A stretch of DNA of 64,000 bases from Candidatus Kuenenia stuttgartensis (GCA_943329845.2 CALQFM020000010.1:1-64000); one strand, 5' to 3'. Shown: positions 1 through 11,466, numbered from the stretch's first letter. Made by a program: numbers and translations. The notes: generated from the sequence alone by a model not told the origin.

Positions 1-60
1 CGCCGGCTATCGTCGCGCCGGCTATCGTCGCGCCGGCTATCGTCGCGCCGGCTATCGTCG
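1..60. repeat. Tandem repeat, 15-bp unit x4, inside the helicase tail
   Basis: Four perfect head-to-tail copies of CGCCGGCTATCGTCG fill bases 1-60. Read on the minus strand in the helicase frame each unit encodes Asp-Asp-Ser-Arg-Arg. The array touches the window edge, so the true copy number may be higher. The unit is a multiple of three, so gain or loss of copies changes tail length without a frameshift. Confidence 0.95.
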
Positions 61-1550
61 CGGCTGCGCTCGTCCCGGCGTCCTTCGGGACGGCTCGGCT
101 CGGCGCGGCCGGTACCCTGGCGCTGATGCGAATCCCTGTTCCTGCGCGGCTCGTCCATGTCGTCCGCCTGATGTTCCTGCGGCGTCGGCTGTTGCGCCTC
201 GATCTCGGGCTGCCCCACGGCCACGGCCTGTGCCGTTGCCTGCTGTGAGTCGCCACCGCGTCCGCCGCGGTTACGCCGCCGCCGCTTGCCGCGACGCTCC
301 TCCGAGGCCTCGTTGCCGGTAGCCTCGGCGCTCACTATAGCACTTTCAGCCGCCGCGGGGGCCACGGATTCGGTCTTTGGCGCGCCGCCGGCCTGAGCGC
401 CGGCCGTCTGGGTGCTGTTCGCCTGGGTGTTGCCCGTCAGCGTATTGATCGCCTTGCCGATCAGGTTCTGCACGTTGCGGAGCCACTTGGAATCGGCGGG
501 TGTGGAGATCATGAAAGTACGTCCGCTGCGTCCGGCCCGGCCCGTGCGGCCGATCCGGTGGATGTAATCCTCGGCGTGCGACGGCACGTCGTAGTTGAAC
601 ACATGCGACATCGCCGGGATATCGAGGCCACGCGCCGCCACGTCGCTGGCGACCAGCAGGCGCAGATTGCCGCCCTTGAACTTCTCGAGCACTTCCATGC
701 GCGAGCCCTGGTCCATGTCGCCGTGCAGGGCGGCGGCGTCGAAGCCGTGCTTGACCAGCGAGCGGTAGACCACGTCAACGTCGCGCTTGCGGTTGCAGAA
801 CACGATGGCGTTCTTGATTTCCTCGCCGCGCAGCAGCTCGCGCAGCTTGGCGCGCTTGGCGCCGGCTTCGCTGGTGTTCATCGGCACCAGGAACTGCTCC
901 ACATTGGTCGCGGTGGAGGAGGGCGGCGCCACTTCGATGCGCTTGGGATCGGTGAGGAATTTGGAAACCAGGTTCTGGATCTCGCGCGGCATGGTGGCCG
1001 AGAAGAACAGCGTCTGGTGCTTCTTGGTGATCAGCGAGCAGATGCGCTCGACATCCGGAATGAAACCCATGTCGAGCATGCGGTCCGCTTCGTCGATCAC
1101 CAGGATGTCGACGCCGTTCATCATCAGCTTGCCGCGGCCGAAATGGTCGAGCAGGCGGCCCGGCGTGGCGATCAGCACGTCCACGCCCCGGTCCAGCTTG
1201 CGTTCCTGGTCGTCGAAGCTGACGCCGCCGATGAGCAGCGCCATGTTCAGCTTGTGATACTTGCCATAGGTCTCGAAGCTCGCCGCCACCTGGGCAGCCA
1301 GTTCGCGCGTCGGCTCAAGGATGAGCGAGCGCGGCATCCGGGCCCGGGCGCGGCCCTGGGACAGGATGTCGATCATGGGGAGGGTGAAGCCAGCGGTCTT
1401 GCCCGTGCCGGTCTGGGCGATGCCGAGGACATCGCGACCCTGCAATATGACGGGTATCGCCTGCGCCTGGATCGGCGTGGGCGTTGTATAACCGGCTTCT
1501 TCAACGGCCCGCAGCGTCTCCGGGGCCAATCCGAGATATTCGAAGTTCAC
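1..1550 (-). CDS. DEAD-box ATP-dependent RNA helicase, RhlE-like (3' end cut by window edge)
   Basis: An ATP-dependent RNA helicase for RNA unwinding, probably in ribosome assembly or mRNA turnover in the cytoplasm. From the GTG at 1550 (an in-frame stop lies just upstream) the protein starts VNFEYLGLAPETL. It shows the Q motif (GYTTPTPIQ, residues 20-28), Walker A AQTGTGKT (45-52), DEAD (153-156), an SAT motif and HRIGRTGR (about 330-337). After about residue 370 comes a long low-complexity tail: first rich in Ala, Gln and Thr, then basic (GKRRRRNRGGRGG near 417-431), then an Arg/Asp-rich stretch ending in four DDSRR units at the window edge. Such tails are common in RhlE-type helicases and usually bind RNA. 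No clear ribosome-binding site precedes the GTG. The gene continues beyond base 1. Confidence 0.9.
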   Translation of the reverse strand, partial: MNFEYLGLAPETLRAVEEAGYTTPTPIQAQAIPVILQGRDVLGIAQTGTGKTAGFTLPMIDILSQGRARARMPRSLILEPTRELAAQVAASFETYGKYHKLNMALLIGGVSFDDQERKLDRGVDVLIATPGRLLDHFGRGKLMMNGVDILVIDEADRMLDMGFIPDVERICSLITKKHQTLFFSATMPREIQNLVSKFLTDPKRIEVAPPSSTATNVEQFLVPMNTSEAGAKRAKLRELLRGEEIKNAIVFCNRKRDVDVVYRSLVKHGFDAAALHGDMDQGSRMEVLEKFKGGNLRLLVASDVAARGLDIPAMSHVFNYDVPSHAEDYIHRIGRTGRAGRSGRTFMISTPADSKWLRNVQNLIGKAINTLTGNTQANSTQTAGAQAGGAPKTESVAPAAAESAIVSAEATGNEASEERRGKRRRRNRGGRGGDSQQATAQAVAVGQPEIEAQQPTPQEHQADDMDEPRRNRDSHQRQGTGRAEPSRPEGRRDERSRDDSRRDDSRRDDSRRDDSR

Positions 1551-1675
1551 GTCAGCTATACCGTTTCACCCTTGAACACGCATGCCCCAACGACACACGG
1601 CCCACGTGTCCAGAAAGTCTCGTCGATGTGGGCGATGCGTCGGCCGAGCCAGATTGTGTGTATTTCACGCCGCGC

Positions 1676-1703
1676 AAAATAGGCGCTTTGCTTGCGAAGT
1701 CAA
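1676..1703 (-). promoter_or_regulatory. Putative sigma70-type promoter of the helicase gene
   Basis: On the minus strand TTGACT (1703-1698) is followed after 16 bases by TATTTT (1681-1676). The predicted transcript would start near 1669, leaving a leader of about 120 nt before the GTG at 1550. Assigned by eye. Confidence 0.5.
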
Positions 1704-1729
1704 CGCCGTATTCAGGCTATCCGACCTGC

Positions 1730-3721
<1,992 letters not shown>

Positions 3722-3758
3722 GGGTTCCTTGGAACGGAGCGTGAATCAGGAGCAACGC

Positions 3759-3787
3759 ATTATAGTGTATCCGGACACTGAACCGCA
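3759..3787 (-). promoter_or_regulatory. Putative parE promoter
   Basis: A perfect minus-strand -10 box TATAAT (3764-3759) sits 37 bases upstream of the parE ATG. The hexamer at -35 spacing (TGCGGT, 3787-3782) is a poor match, so the -35 element is uncertain. Confidence 0.4.
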
Positions 3788-3857
3788 CCCGATATGTTGT
3801 GTAGTACTCGTTAGTGCTGTCGACTCAGAGGGAAGGAGGCAGCACCTCCCAACGGCA

Positions 3858-3871
3858 TTCACGAATTATCG
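3858..3871 (+). repeat. 14-bp inverted repeat, copy 1 (orphan gene, 3' side)
   Basis: TTCACGAATTATCG here is the exact reverse complement of the sequence at 4290-4303. This copy includes the TAA stop of the orphan gene. On the plus strand it reads in frame as Phe-Thr-Asn-Tyr-Arg-Ser, the same peptide the other copy encodes in the orphan protein. Confidence 0.85.
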
Positions 3872-4324
3872 TTCGGGGCAAAGCATTCCCTGCCGGCTGC
3901 GCAATGCAGGAAGTTTGTCATTCCGACGATTGATAAGTGCCCAAGCTGGATCGTCGTTACAGGTCATGAACGAAACCACATAGCACTCGTTGGTGAGCAT
4001 TAGCATTATCTCCGGAAGTCGGCCGACGGCAGCGACATCAACAACAGATAGCCCCACAAGTGCCGCGAAAGAAGGCTCCCAAATCTCTTCGTCACTCCAG
4101 CTCCCGCAGACAATGGAATTGCCTTTCTCGATGCGCCAACTCCACTCTATCATGAGTGAAATTTCGCCCTTCGGGTTGAGTAGGCGACCGTCCATTAGAT
4201 GCTCCGGCGTAAGTAGGCCAAACTCTAAAAACAACGCTGAGCCATGGCCTCGCCAGACATGCGAAACAGGGAGGCCGATTAGAGCGGATCGATAATTCGT
4301 GAAAAGGGCAGTACCTAGGTCCAT
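3866..4324 (-). CDS. Hypothetical protein, 152 aa, low-GC orphan
   Basis: I do not recognise this protein with confidence. It has 152 residues, no signal peptide, no membrane segment and many aromatic residues. It looks like a compact cytoplasmic fold: SHVWRGHGSALFLEFG, then GEISLMIEWSWRIE, CGSWSDE, GRLPEIMLML and VSFMTCNDDPAW. The alternating hydrophobic strands and the Trp-rich core suggest a real beta-rich protein rather than a chance frame. Base composition is visibly lower in GC than parE and glnA on either side, which suggests horizontal acquisition. It lies alone between parE and the glnA terminator on the same strand. An immunity-like role is conceivable but unsupported. Confidence 0.6.
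   Translation of the reverse strand: MDLGTALFTNYRSALIGLPVSHVWRGHGSALFLEFGLLTPEHLMDGRLLNPKGEISLMIEWSWRIEKGNSIVCGSWSDEEIWEPSFAALVGLSVVDVAAVGRLPEIMLMLTNECYVVSFMTCNDDPAWALINRRNDKLPALRSRQGMLCPER
4290..4303 (-). repeat. 14-bp inverted repeat, copy 2 (orphan gene, 5' side)
   Basis: CGATAATTCGTGAA is the exact reverse complement of 3858-3871, 418 bases away. It lies within the first codons of the orphan gene and encodes Phe-Thr-Asn-Tyr-Arg of its N-terminus. Confidence 0.85.
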
Positions 4325-4413
4325 TAGTCACATTAAACCCGCGTAACACGTCGCGCAAATGTCCGCATTCCGGCCAAGGCAGACCTTAGGCGAGCTCTGT
4401 TCCCAACAAAGAG

Positions 4414-4440
4414 AAAGCCCCGGCGCGAGGCCGGGGCTTT
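4414..4440 (-). terminator. Rho-independent terminator of glnA
   Basis: An 11-bp perfect stem (4414-4424 with 4430-4440, core GCCCCGGC/GCCGGGGC) with a 5-base loop. On the minus strand it is followed by TTTCTCTTTGTT. It lies about 40 bases past the glnA stop. Confidence 0.85.
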
Positions 4441-4481
4441 CCGTGTAGAGGTGAGGCGGGCGGGATGCCCGCCTCTTCGTG

Positions 4482-5891
<1,410 letters not shown>

Positions 5892-5933
5892 GGATAATCC
5901 TCTCGTTCCCGATTCGTGTTGTTGGCTGGTAAG

Positions 5934-6323
<390 letters not shown>

Positions 6324-6326
6324 TCA

Positions 6327-6343
6327 AGCACGATGCGTGCCAA
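6327..6343 (-). promoter_or_regulatory. Putative sigma54 (RpoN) promoter of glnB-glnA
   Basis: The minus strand reads TTGGCACGCATCGTGCT from 6343 to 6327. The invariant GG (-24) and GC (-12) are separated by exactly 10 bases, and only one position of the core consensus TGGCACG-N4-TTGCW differs (GTGCT). Predicted transcription start is near 6315. This fits known NtrC/RpoN control of glnBA in alphaproteobacteria. Confidence 0.7.
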
Positions 6344-6416
6344 CTCGCGGGAAAACCGAAACTTCCCGTTTCCGCAGTGTCGGTGTCATACGCGGGTTGC
6401 CGATTAAGCGGATAAT

Positions 6417-6433
6417 TGCACAATCTTGAGGCA
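6417..6433. promoter_or_regulatory. Candidate NtrC enhancer site for glnB-glnA
   Basis: TGCACAATCTTGAGGCA has the 17-bp spacing of the NtrC consensus TGCACC-N5-GGTGCA and matches 9 of its 12 defined bases. It lies about 100 bases upstream of the predicted glnB transcription start, a normal distance for an NtrC upstream site. Confidence 0.4.
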
Positions 6434-6476
6434 GAATGATGAATTTGAAGGCAGGCTCACCGTACGAGGTCGCGCA

Positions 6477-7658
6477 TTGAAGCCGGTCAACGATGTCATC
6501 GGTGGTCTGGGCACCACGATCTTCACCGTCATGTCGGCACTGTCGGTGGAGCACGGCGCCATCAATCTCGGGCAGGGCTTTCCCGACGAGGACGGGCCGG
6601 CGGACGTGCGCGAGGCCGCGGCGCGGGCCGCCATCGACGGGCCGAACCAGTATCCGCCGATGATGGGCCTGCCGGCGCTGCGCCAGGCGGTCGCCGCGCA
6701 CAACCGGCGGTTCTATGGCCTAGACGTGGACTGGCAGAGCCAGGTGCTGGTGACCTCGGGCGCCACCGAGGCGCTGACCGCCAGCCTGCTGGCGCTGCTG
6801 CGGCCGGGCGACGAGGTGGTACTGATCGAGCCGGTCTACGATTCCTACCTGCCCATCGTCCAGCTGGCCGGCGCGGTGCCGCGCATGGTGAGGCTGAGGC
6901 CGCCCCAATCGCCGATCGACCAATGGTCGCTGCCCGAGGCCGAACTGCGCGCGGCCTTCGGGCCGAAGACCAAGCTGCTGGTGATGAACAGCCCGATGAA
7001 CCCGACCGGCAAGGTGTTTTCGGGCGCCGAACTGGCGCTGATTGCCGAACTGGCCATCCAGCACGATGCCTATGTGATCTGCGACGAGGTCTACGAGCAC
7101 CTGGTATTCTCGGGCGGCCGGCACGTCCCGCTGATGACCCTGCCGGGCATGGCGGAGCGCACCATCCGCATCGGCTCGGCGGGCAAGACGTTTTCGCTGA
7201 CGGGCTGGAAGGTGGGCTATCTCACCGGCGCGGCCGACCTGATCGGGGCCGTGGCCAAGGCGCACCAGTTCATCACCTTCACCACGCCACCCAGCCTGCA
7301 GGGCGCGGTGGCGCATGGCCTGGGCAAGGAGGACGCCTATTTCGACGGGCTGGCTTCCGCCATGGAGCGCAAGCGCGACCGGCTGGTCGCGGGGCTGCGT
7401 GACGTGGGCTTCGACGTGCTGCCGTCGCAGGGCACCTACTTCGCCAATGTGGACTTCCGCCCCCTGTGGAACGAGGGGACGGATGTGGATTTCGCCATGA
7501 AGCTGGTGCGCGAGGCGCGGGTCGGCTCGATCCCGGTCAGCGCCTTCTATCCGGAGAATCCGCCGACCCACCTGGTGCGCTTCTGCTTCTGCAAGCGCGA
7601 CGCGGTGCTGGACGAGGCGATCGCCCGGCTGCGCGCCTTCGCGGGCAAGAACGGATGA
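6477..7658 (+). CDS. PLP-dependent aminotransferase, class I/II
   Basis: A fold-type I aminotransferase moving an amino group between an amino acid and a 2-oxo acid; the substrate is not readable. Seen: NLGQGFPDEDGP near the N-terminus, the cofactor-binding TSGATEAL, NSPMNPTGKVFS, CDEVYEHLVF, the Schiff-base lysine in GSAGKTFSLTGWKVGY, and the carboxylate-binding VRFCFCKRD. I chose the TTG at 6477 because it gives the family-like start MKPVNDVIGGLGTTIF and has GAGG eight bases upstream; the frame stays open further upstream. About 394 residues. It is divergent from glnB, so its upstream region overlaps the sigma54/NtrC sites. The motifs resemble the methionine/kynurenine aminotransferase group (YbdL-like). 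Confidence 0.85.
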   Translation: MKPVNDVIGGLGTTIFTVMSALSVEHGAINLGQGFPDEDGPADVREAAARAAIDGPNQYPPMMGLPALRQAVAAHNRRFYGLDVDWQSQVLVTSGATEALTASLLALLRPGDEVVLIEPVYDSYLPIVQLAGAVPRMVRLRPPQSPIDQWSLPEAELRAAFGPKTKLLVMNSPMNPTGKVFSGAELALIAELAIQHDAYVICDEVYEHLVFSGGRHVPLMTLPGMAERTIRIGSAGKTFSLTGWKVGYLTGAADLIGAVAKAHQFITFTTPPSLQGAVAHGLGKEDAYFDGLASAMERKRDRLVAGLRDVGFDVLPSQGTYFANVDFRPLWNEGTDVDFAMKLVREARVGSIPVSAFYPENPPTHLVRFCFCKRDAVLDEAIARLRAFAGKNG

Positions 7659-7680
7659 GAGATTTTGTCCCGTTCTGCTG

Positions 7681-7709
7681 TTGCAAGGCGGGGCGACCCA
7701 ATGTAAGAA
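7681..7709 (+). promoter_or_regulatory. Putative tRNA-His promoter
   Basis: TTGCAA (7681-7686), a 17-base spacer and TAAGAA (7704-7709) place the start of transcription near 7716, a few bases before the mature tRNA end at 7722. Confidence 0.5.
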
Positions 7710-7721
7710 CTGCGCCCCTGT

Positions 7722-7799
7722 GGTGGCTGTAGCTCAGTTGGTTAGAGCGCGGGTTTGTGGTACCTGAGGTCGTGGGTTCGATTCCCATCAGCCACCCCA
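7722..7799 (+). tRNA. tRNA-His (anticodon GTG)
   Basis: Cloverleaf read by eye. The acceptor stem GGTGGCT/AGCCACC includes the extra 5' G (G-1) that is diagnostic for tRNA-His. The anticodon GTG is at 7757-7759 in a loop closed by CGGGT/ACCTG, the T arm contains GTTCGATTC, and CCA is encoded at 7797-7799. Confidence 0.95.
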
Positions 7800-7926
7800 G
7801 TTTCCCCTTGATTGATCCTCGATCGTCCCGCTTGCCGGGCCTTTGGCATCGCCGGCCTGCAGCACACTTGCCGCTGGATAAAAACTGTATGGCGGGCTAA
7901 TTTTTGGCCGGATACGGGGACAACCA

Positions 7927-9144
7927 ATGCCTGAACTCGACCAGATCGATCCACTGGATCCAGACGTCGTCGAATGTCCGTGGGACTACTACCGGTCGCT
8001 GCGCGACGCGGGCGGCGTCTACCGGGTGCCGGGCAGGGGGTTTTTCCTGGTCGGCCGCTACGAGACAGCGATGCGGGTGCTGAAGGACACGGCGACGTTT
8101 TCCTCGAAGGCCGGCGTCGCCGTGCCGCGCACACCGGATGGCAGCCACCGGCCGGCCGAGGGCGACGCCGTGCGCACGCTCCTGACCGCCGATCCGCCCG
8201 AGCACCGCAAATACCGCGACCTGGTGAACCGCGCGTTCTCGCAGAAACGGATGACGTCGTGGGAAGGCAACATCCGGGCGATCACCGACGACCTGATCGA
8301 CGGCTTCATCGGCGCCGGACGCTGCGAGCTGATCTACGACTTCGCCGTGCCGCTGCCGCTGATCGTGATCAGCGACGCGCTGGGATTGCCGCGCGAGCAT
8401 CTGCGCCAGTTCAAGCAATGGTCGGACGGCATCGCCCGCTTCGGCGGCCTGACCACGCCGGAGGACGAGGCGCGCATCGCCAAGGAGTTGGGCGCGTTCG
8501 GCGCCTATGTCGCCGCCATGATCGAGGAACGGCGGAACAATCTCGGCGACGATTTCATCTCCGACCTGATCCGGTCCCGCTTCGACGGCGATCGGCCGTT
8601 GACCCTGCCGGAGCTCGTCAGCATCACCATGCAGTTCCTCGTCGCCGGCAACGAGACGACCACCAATACCATCGCCTCGGGCATGGTGCTGCTGCTGCGG
8701 CATCCGGAGCAGATGGCCGCGGCCAGCGCGGATTTCTCGCTCATTCCCAACCTGGTGGAGGAGGTTCTCCGCGTCGAGGCGCCGGTGCAGGCGCATTTCC
8801 GCGTCGCGTCGCGCGACACGGTGCTCGACGGCGTCGCCATCCCCGAGGGCGCTGGTGTCGGCGTGGTGTTCGGCTGCTGCAACCGGGACGAGGCGACGTT
8901 CCCCGACCCGGAGACCTTCGACATCACGCGCGGGAACGCCGGGCGGCACCTGGCCTTCAGCCAGGGCATCCACTATTGCCCGGGCGCGCCGCTGGCGCGG
9001 ATCGAGACCGTGATCGCGTTCGAGCAGCTTCTTGGGCGGCTCAGGAACATCCGCCTGGACGAGGCGAACAGCGATCTGCGCCATGTACCCAGCTTCACCC
9101 ATCGCGGCCTGCGCAAGGTCGCGCTGACGTTCGACCCCGCCTGA
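7927..9144 (+). CDS. Cytochrome P450, soluble bacterial class
   Basis: Haem-thiolate monooxygenase, 405 residues, no membrane anchor. Seen: the I-helix oxygen-activation motif AGNETTTN near residue 240, an EEVLR (ExxR) K-helix motif, and the haem-binding FSQGIHYCPGAPLAR with the axial Cys near residue 350. It therefore looks catalytically intact. No ferredoxin or ferredoxin reductase gene is adjacent, so electron partners must be elsewhere. The substrate cannot be inferred. It lies after tRNA-His and 49 bases before the NAD(P)H-hydrate repair gene on the same strand; whether the two are co-transcribed is unknown. Confidence 0.92.
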   Translation: MPELDQIDPLDPDVVECPWDYYRSLRDAGGVYRVPGRGFFLVGRYETAMRVLKDTATFSSKAGVAVPRTPDGSHRPAEGDAVRTLLTADPPEHRKYRDLVNRAFSQKRMTSWEGNIRAITDDLIDGFIGAGRCELIYDFAVPLPLIVISDALGLPREHLRQFKQWSDGIARFGGLTTPEDEARIAKELGAFGAYVAAMIEERRNNLGDDFISDLIRSRFDGDRPLTLPELVSITMQFLVAGNETTTNTIASGMVLLLRHPEQMAAASADFSLIPNLVEEVLRVEAPVQAHFRVASRDTVLDGVAIPEGAGVGVVFGCCNRDEATFPDPETFDITRGNAGRHLAFSQGIHYCPGAPLARIETVIAFEQLLGRLRNIRLDEANSDLRHVPSFTHRGLRKVALTFDPA

Positions 9145-9193
9145 GCGGTCCAATCCCTTTGGTGTCGGACCGGATGCGGCTTAAAGTGGCCCC

Positions 9194-10654
9194 ATGACGG
9201 GGCTCGAACTGCTCACCACCGAGGAAATGTACCGCGCCGATGCGCTCGCCATCGCGCGCGGCACGCCGGGCGTCACCCTGATGGAGAACGCGGGCAGGGC
9301 ATGCGCGCGCGTCATCGCGGAAAGCCATGACCGCGTGCCGGTGGCGGTGCTGTGCGGCCCCGGCAACAATGGCGGCGACGGCTTTGTCATCGCCCGGCTG
9401 CTGCAGCGGCAGGGCTGGACCGTCCGGCTCGGCCTGCTGGGCGACCCGTCGCGGCTGAAGGGCGACGCGGCCAGCATGGCGGCGCGCTGGACCGGCCCGG
9501 TGGAACCGCTGTCGGTTGACCTTCTTGTGGGCGCCGGCCTGATCGTCGACGCGCTGGTCGGCGCCGGGCTCGACCGGCCGATCAACGGCGTTGCGGCCGA
9601 GGTGATCGAGGCAGTCAATGGCGCAGGGGTGCCGGTCGTCGCCGTCGACGTGCCGAGCGGTGTCGAAGGCTCGACGGGCAGGGTGCTCGGCCCGGCTGTC
9701 AAGGCTTCCCGCAGCATCACCTTTTTCCGCAAGAAACCCGCCCATCTCCTTGTGCCATCAAAGTTTCTCTGTGGCATGGTCGATACACTGGACATCGGTA
9801 TTCCCGGCGAAGTGCTGGACGAGATCGGCGCGCACTGCTGGGAGAACGGCCCGGCGCTGTGGCGATCCGTGTTTCCGTTTCCGGCGGAGGGCGGCCACAA
9901 ATATGGGCGCGGCCACGCCATCGTCGTCTCCGGTCCGCTGGCCCTTGGCGGCGCGGCCCGGCTCGGCGCCAGGGCGGCACTGCGGGTTGGCGCGGGACTG
10001 GTGACGGTCGCCTGTCCGCCGGACGCGCTGGTGGCGCACGCCTCCCAGCTCAACGCGGTGATGACCGCCGTCTTCACCGATTTCGCCGACATCCTGGCCG
10101 ACAAACGCCGCAACGCCGTGCTGGTCGGGCCGGGCAATGGCGTTGGCGAGGGGACCCGCGACGCGGCGCTGAAGGCGCTGCGGGCCGGCCGGTCCTGCGT
10201 CATCGACGCCGACGCCATCACAAGCTTCCAGGGCGCGGCCGCCGATCTGTTCGGCGTCATCGCCGGACCCTGCGTGCTGACGCCCCATGACGGCGAGTTC
10301 GCTCGCCTGTTCCCGGATCTCGCCGAGGGCAGCAAGCTGATGCGTACGCGGGCGGCCGCCGCGCGCGCCGGCGCGGTCGTGCTGTTCAAGGGGCCCGACA
10401 CGGTGATCGCCGCGCCGGACGGCCGTGCCGTCATCAACGGCAATGCGCCGCCGACGCTGGCGACAGCCGGATCGGGCGACGTGCTCGCCGGCCTGATCGT
10501 CGGCCTGCTGGCCCAGTCGATGCCGGCGTTCGAGGCCGCCTGCGCCGGCGCCTGGCTGCACGGCCGGGCCGCGGCCCTGTTCGGGCCCGGCCTGATCGCC
10601 GAGGACATCAGCGAGACGCTGCCCGCGGCGCTGCGCGAACTGGCGGCGGGCTGA
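9194..10654 (+). CDS. nnr: Bifunctional NAD(P)H-hydrate repair enzyme (epimerase + dehydratase)
   Basis: Repairs hydrated NADH and NADPH. The N-terminal half (about residues 1-210) is the YjeF_N epimerase, with the signature GPGNNGGDGFV. The C-terminal half (about 225-486) is the ADP-dependent dehydratase of the ribokinase-like fold, with LTPHDGEFARLFPD and the nucleotide-binding TAGSGDVLAGLIVG. At 486 residues it is the normal fused length. The ATG at 9194 follows the P450 closely. Its stop overlaps the ATG of the next gene, so the two are probably translationally coupled. In many alphaproteobacteria this gene lies next to glnB; here an aminotransferase, a tRNA and a P450 intervene. Confidence 0.93.
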   Translation: MTGLELLTTEEMYRADALAIARGTPGVTLMENAGRACARVIAESHDRVPVAVLCGPGNNGGDGFVIARLLQRQGWTVRLGLLGDPSRLKGDAASMAARWTGPVEPLSVDLLVGAGLIVDALVGAGLDRPINGVAAEVIEAVNGAGVPVVAVDVPSGVEGSTGRVLGPAVKASRSITFFRKKPAHLLVPSKFLCGMVDTLDIGIPGEVLDEIGAHCWENGPALWRSVFPFPAEGGHKYGRGHAIVVSGPLALGGAARLGARAALRVGAGLVTVACPPDALVAHASQLNAVMTAVFTDFADILADKRRNAVLVGPGNGVGEGTRDAALKALRAGRSCVIDADAITSFQGAAADLFGVIAGPCVLTPHDGEFARLFPDLAEGSKLMRTRAAAARAGAVVLFKGPDTVIAAPDGRAVINGNAPPTLATAGSGDVLAGLIVGLLAQSMPAFEAACAGAWLHGRAAALFGPGLIAEDISETLPAALRELAAG

Positions 10655-11391
10655 TGGTCACGCTGGCGTTCGGCCTGTTCTATATCGGCCTGTTCGCGAT
10701 GGCGGTGGCGGCGGTGGTGTCGGGCGTGTTCTACGGTCTCGCCCGGCTGCTGACGCGGAACGTGACCGATGGCCGCCGGACGTTCCTGCGGAGCGCCGTG
10801 CTGCTGCCGTTCGTGTCCGCGGCCTGGATCGGGGGCGTGACCCTCGCACAGCTTTCCATGAGCCTGTCTGACGACGGCCGCGACGCCCTGCGCCTCGATC
10901 TGCCCAACGGCTACGTCTTCACCGTGGAAAAAGGCGCGGACAAGGGCAATATCGCCGGCCCGGGCGGCAAGCCTCTCGTCGTCGATCTGCGACGGCTCCA
11001 GGTGGCGGGCGCCCACGTCTTCGGCACCCGGTTTCTCGCCGACGAGATGGCGCGCCTGCGCGACTGGTACCCCGAGGGGCTGTCCGGCACCCATATGATC
11101 CTCGATACCGGGACGGGCAGGGAGGTCTGGCTCGAGGAACGGGCGTTCGAGGCCGAGGCGCGTGCGCTGGGCGTCACGCCGGCGTTGCGCCCGATCGCCG
11201 AGATGCGCGCGGAAACTGCGTCGGGTCTGCCCAACGGGCTCGCGCTGGCCATGGCGCTCGGCGGGCCTCTCGTCGCGCTGGTGCTGCTTGTCCGCCGCGG
11301 CATCCGCCTTCGGCGGGGATCCCCGTCGCTTGCGGCCTCGACCGGCGGGACGCCGGAATCGCCGCCGCGACGGTCACTCCAAGATCGCTAG
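10654..11391 (+). CDS. Predicted membrane protein of unknown function
   Basis: Not recognised. 245 residues with two N-terminal hydrophobic helices (LAFGLFYIGLFAMAVAAVV near the start, then LLPFVSAAWIGGVTLAQL), a soluble middle of about 120 residues, and a third helix near the C-terminus (LALAMALGGPLVALVLLV) followed by Arg-rich sequence. The soluble part probably faces the periplasm if the N-terminus is inside. The ATG overlaps the stop of nnr as TGATG, so it is expressed with the repair enzyme. A tRNA-Leu follows on the same strand. Confidence 0.7.
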   Translation: MVTLAFGLFYIGLFAMAVAAVVSGVFYGLARLLTRNVTDGRRTFLRSAVLLPFVSAAWIGGVTLAQLSMSLSDDGRDALRLDLPNGYVFTVEKGADKGNIAGPGGKPLVVDLRRLQVAGAHVFGTRFLADEMARLRDWYPEGLSGTHMILDTGTGREVWLEERAFEAEARALGVTPALRPIAEMRAETASGLPNGLALAMALGGPLVALVLLVRRGIRLRRGSPSLAASTGGTPESPPRRSLQDR

Positions 11392-11466
11392 TGCATTACA
11401 AAAAAGGTGTGCTATACGTCCGCCCCCTGAGCGGGGCGGGATCGCCGTGGATGCGCCATGGTTTTG

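Noticed and set aside
1-60. Direct repeats as a possible CRISPR array
   Set aside because: The 15-bp units are contiguous with no spacers and lie in frame inside a coding sequence.
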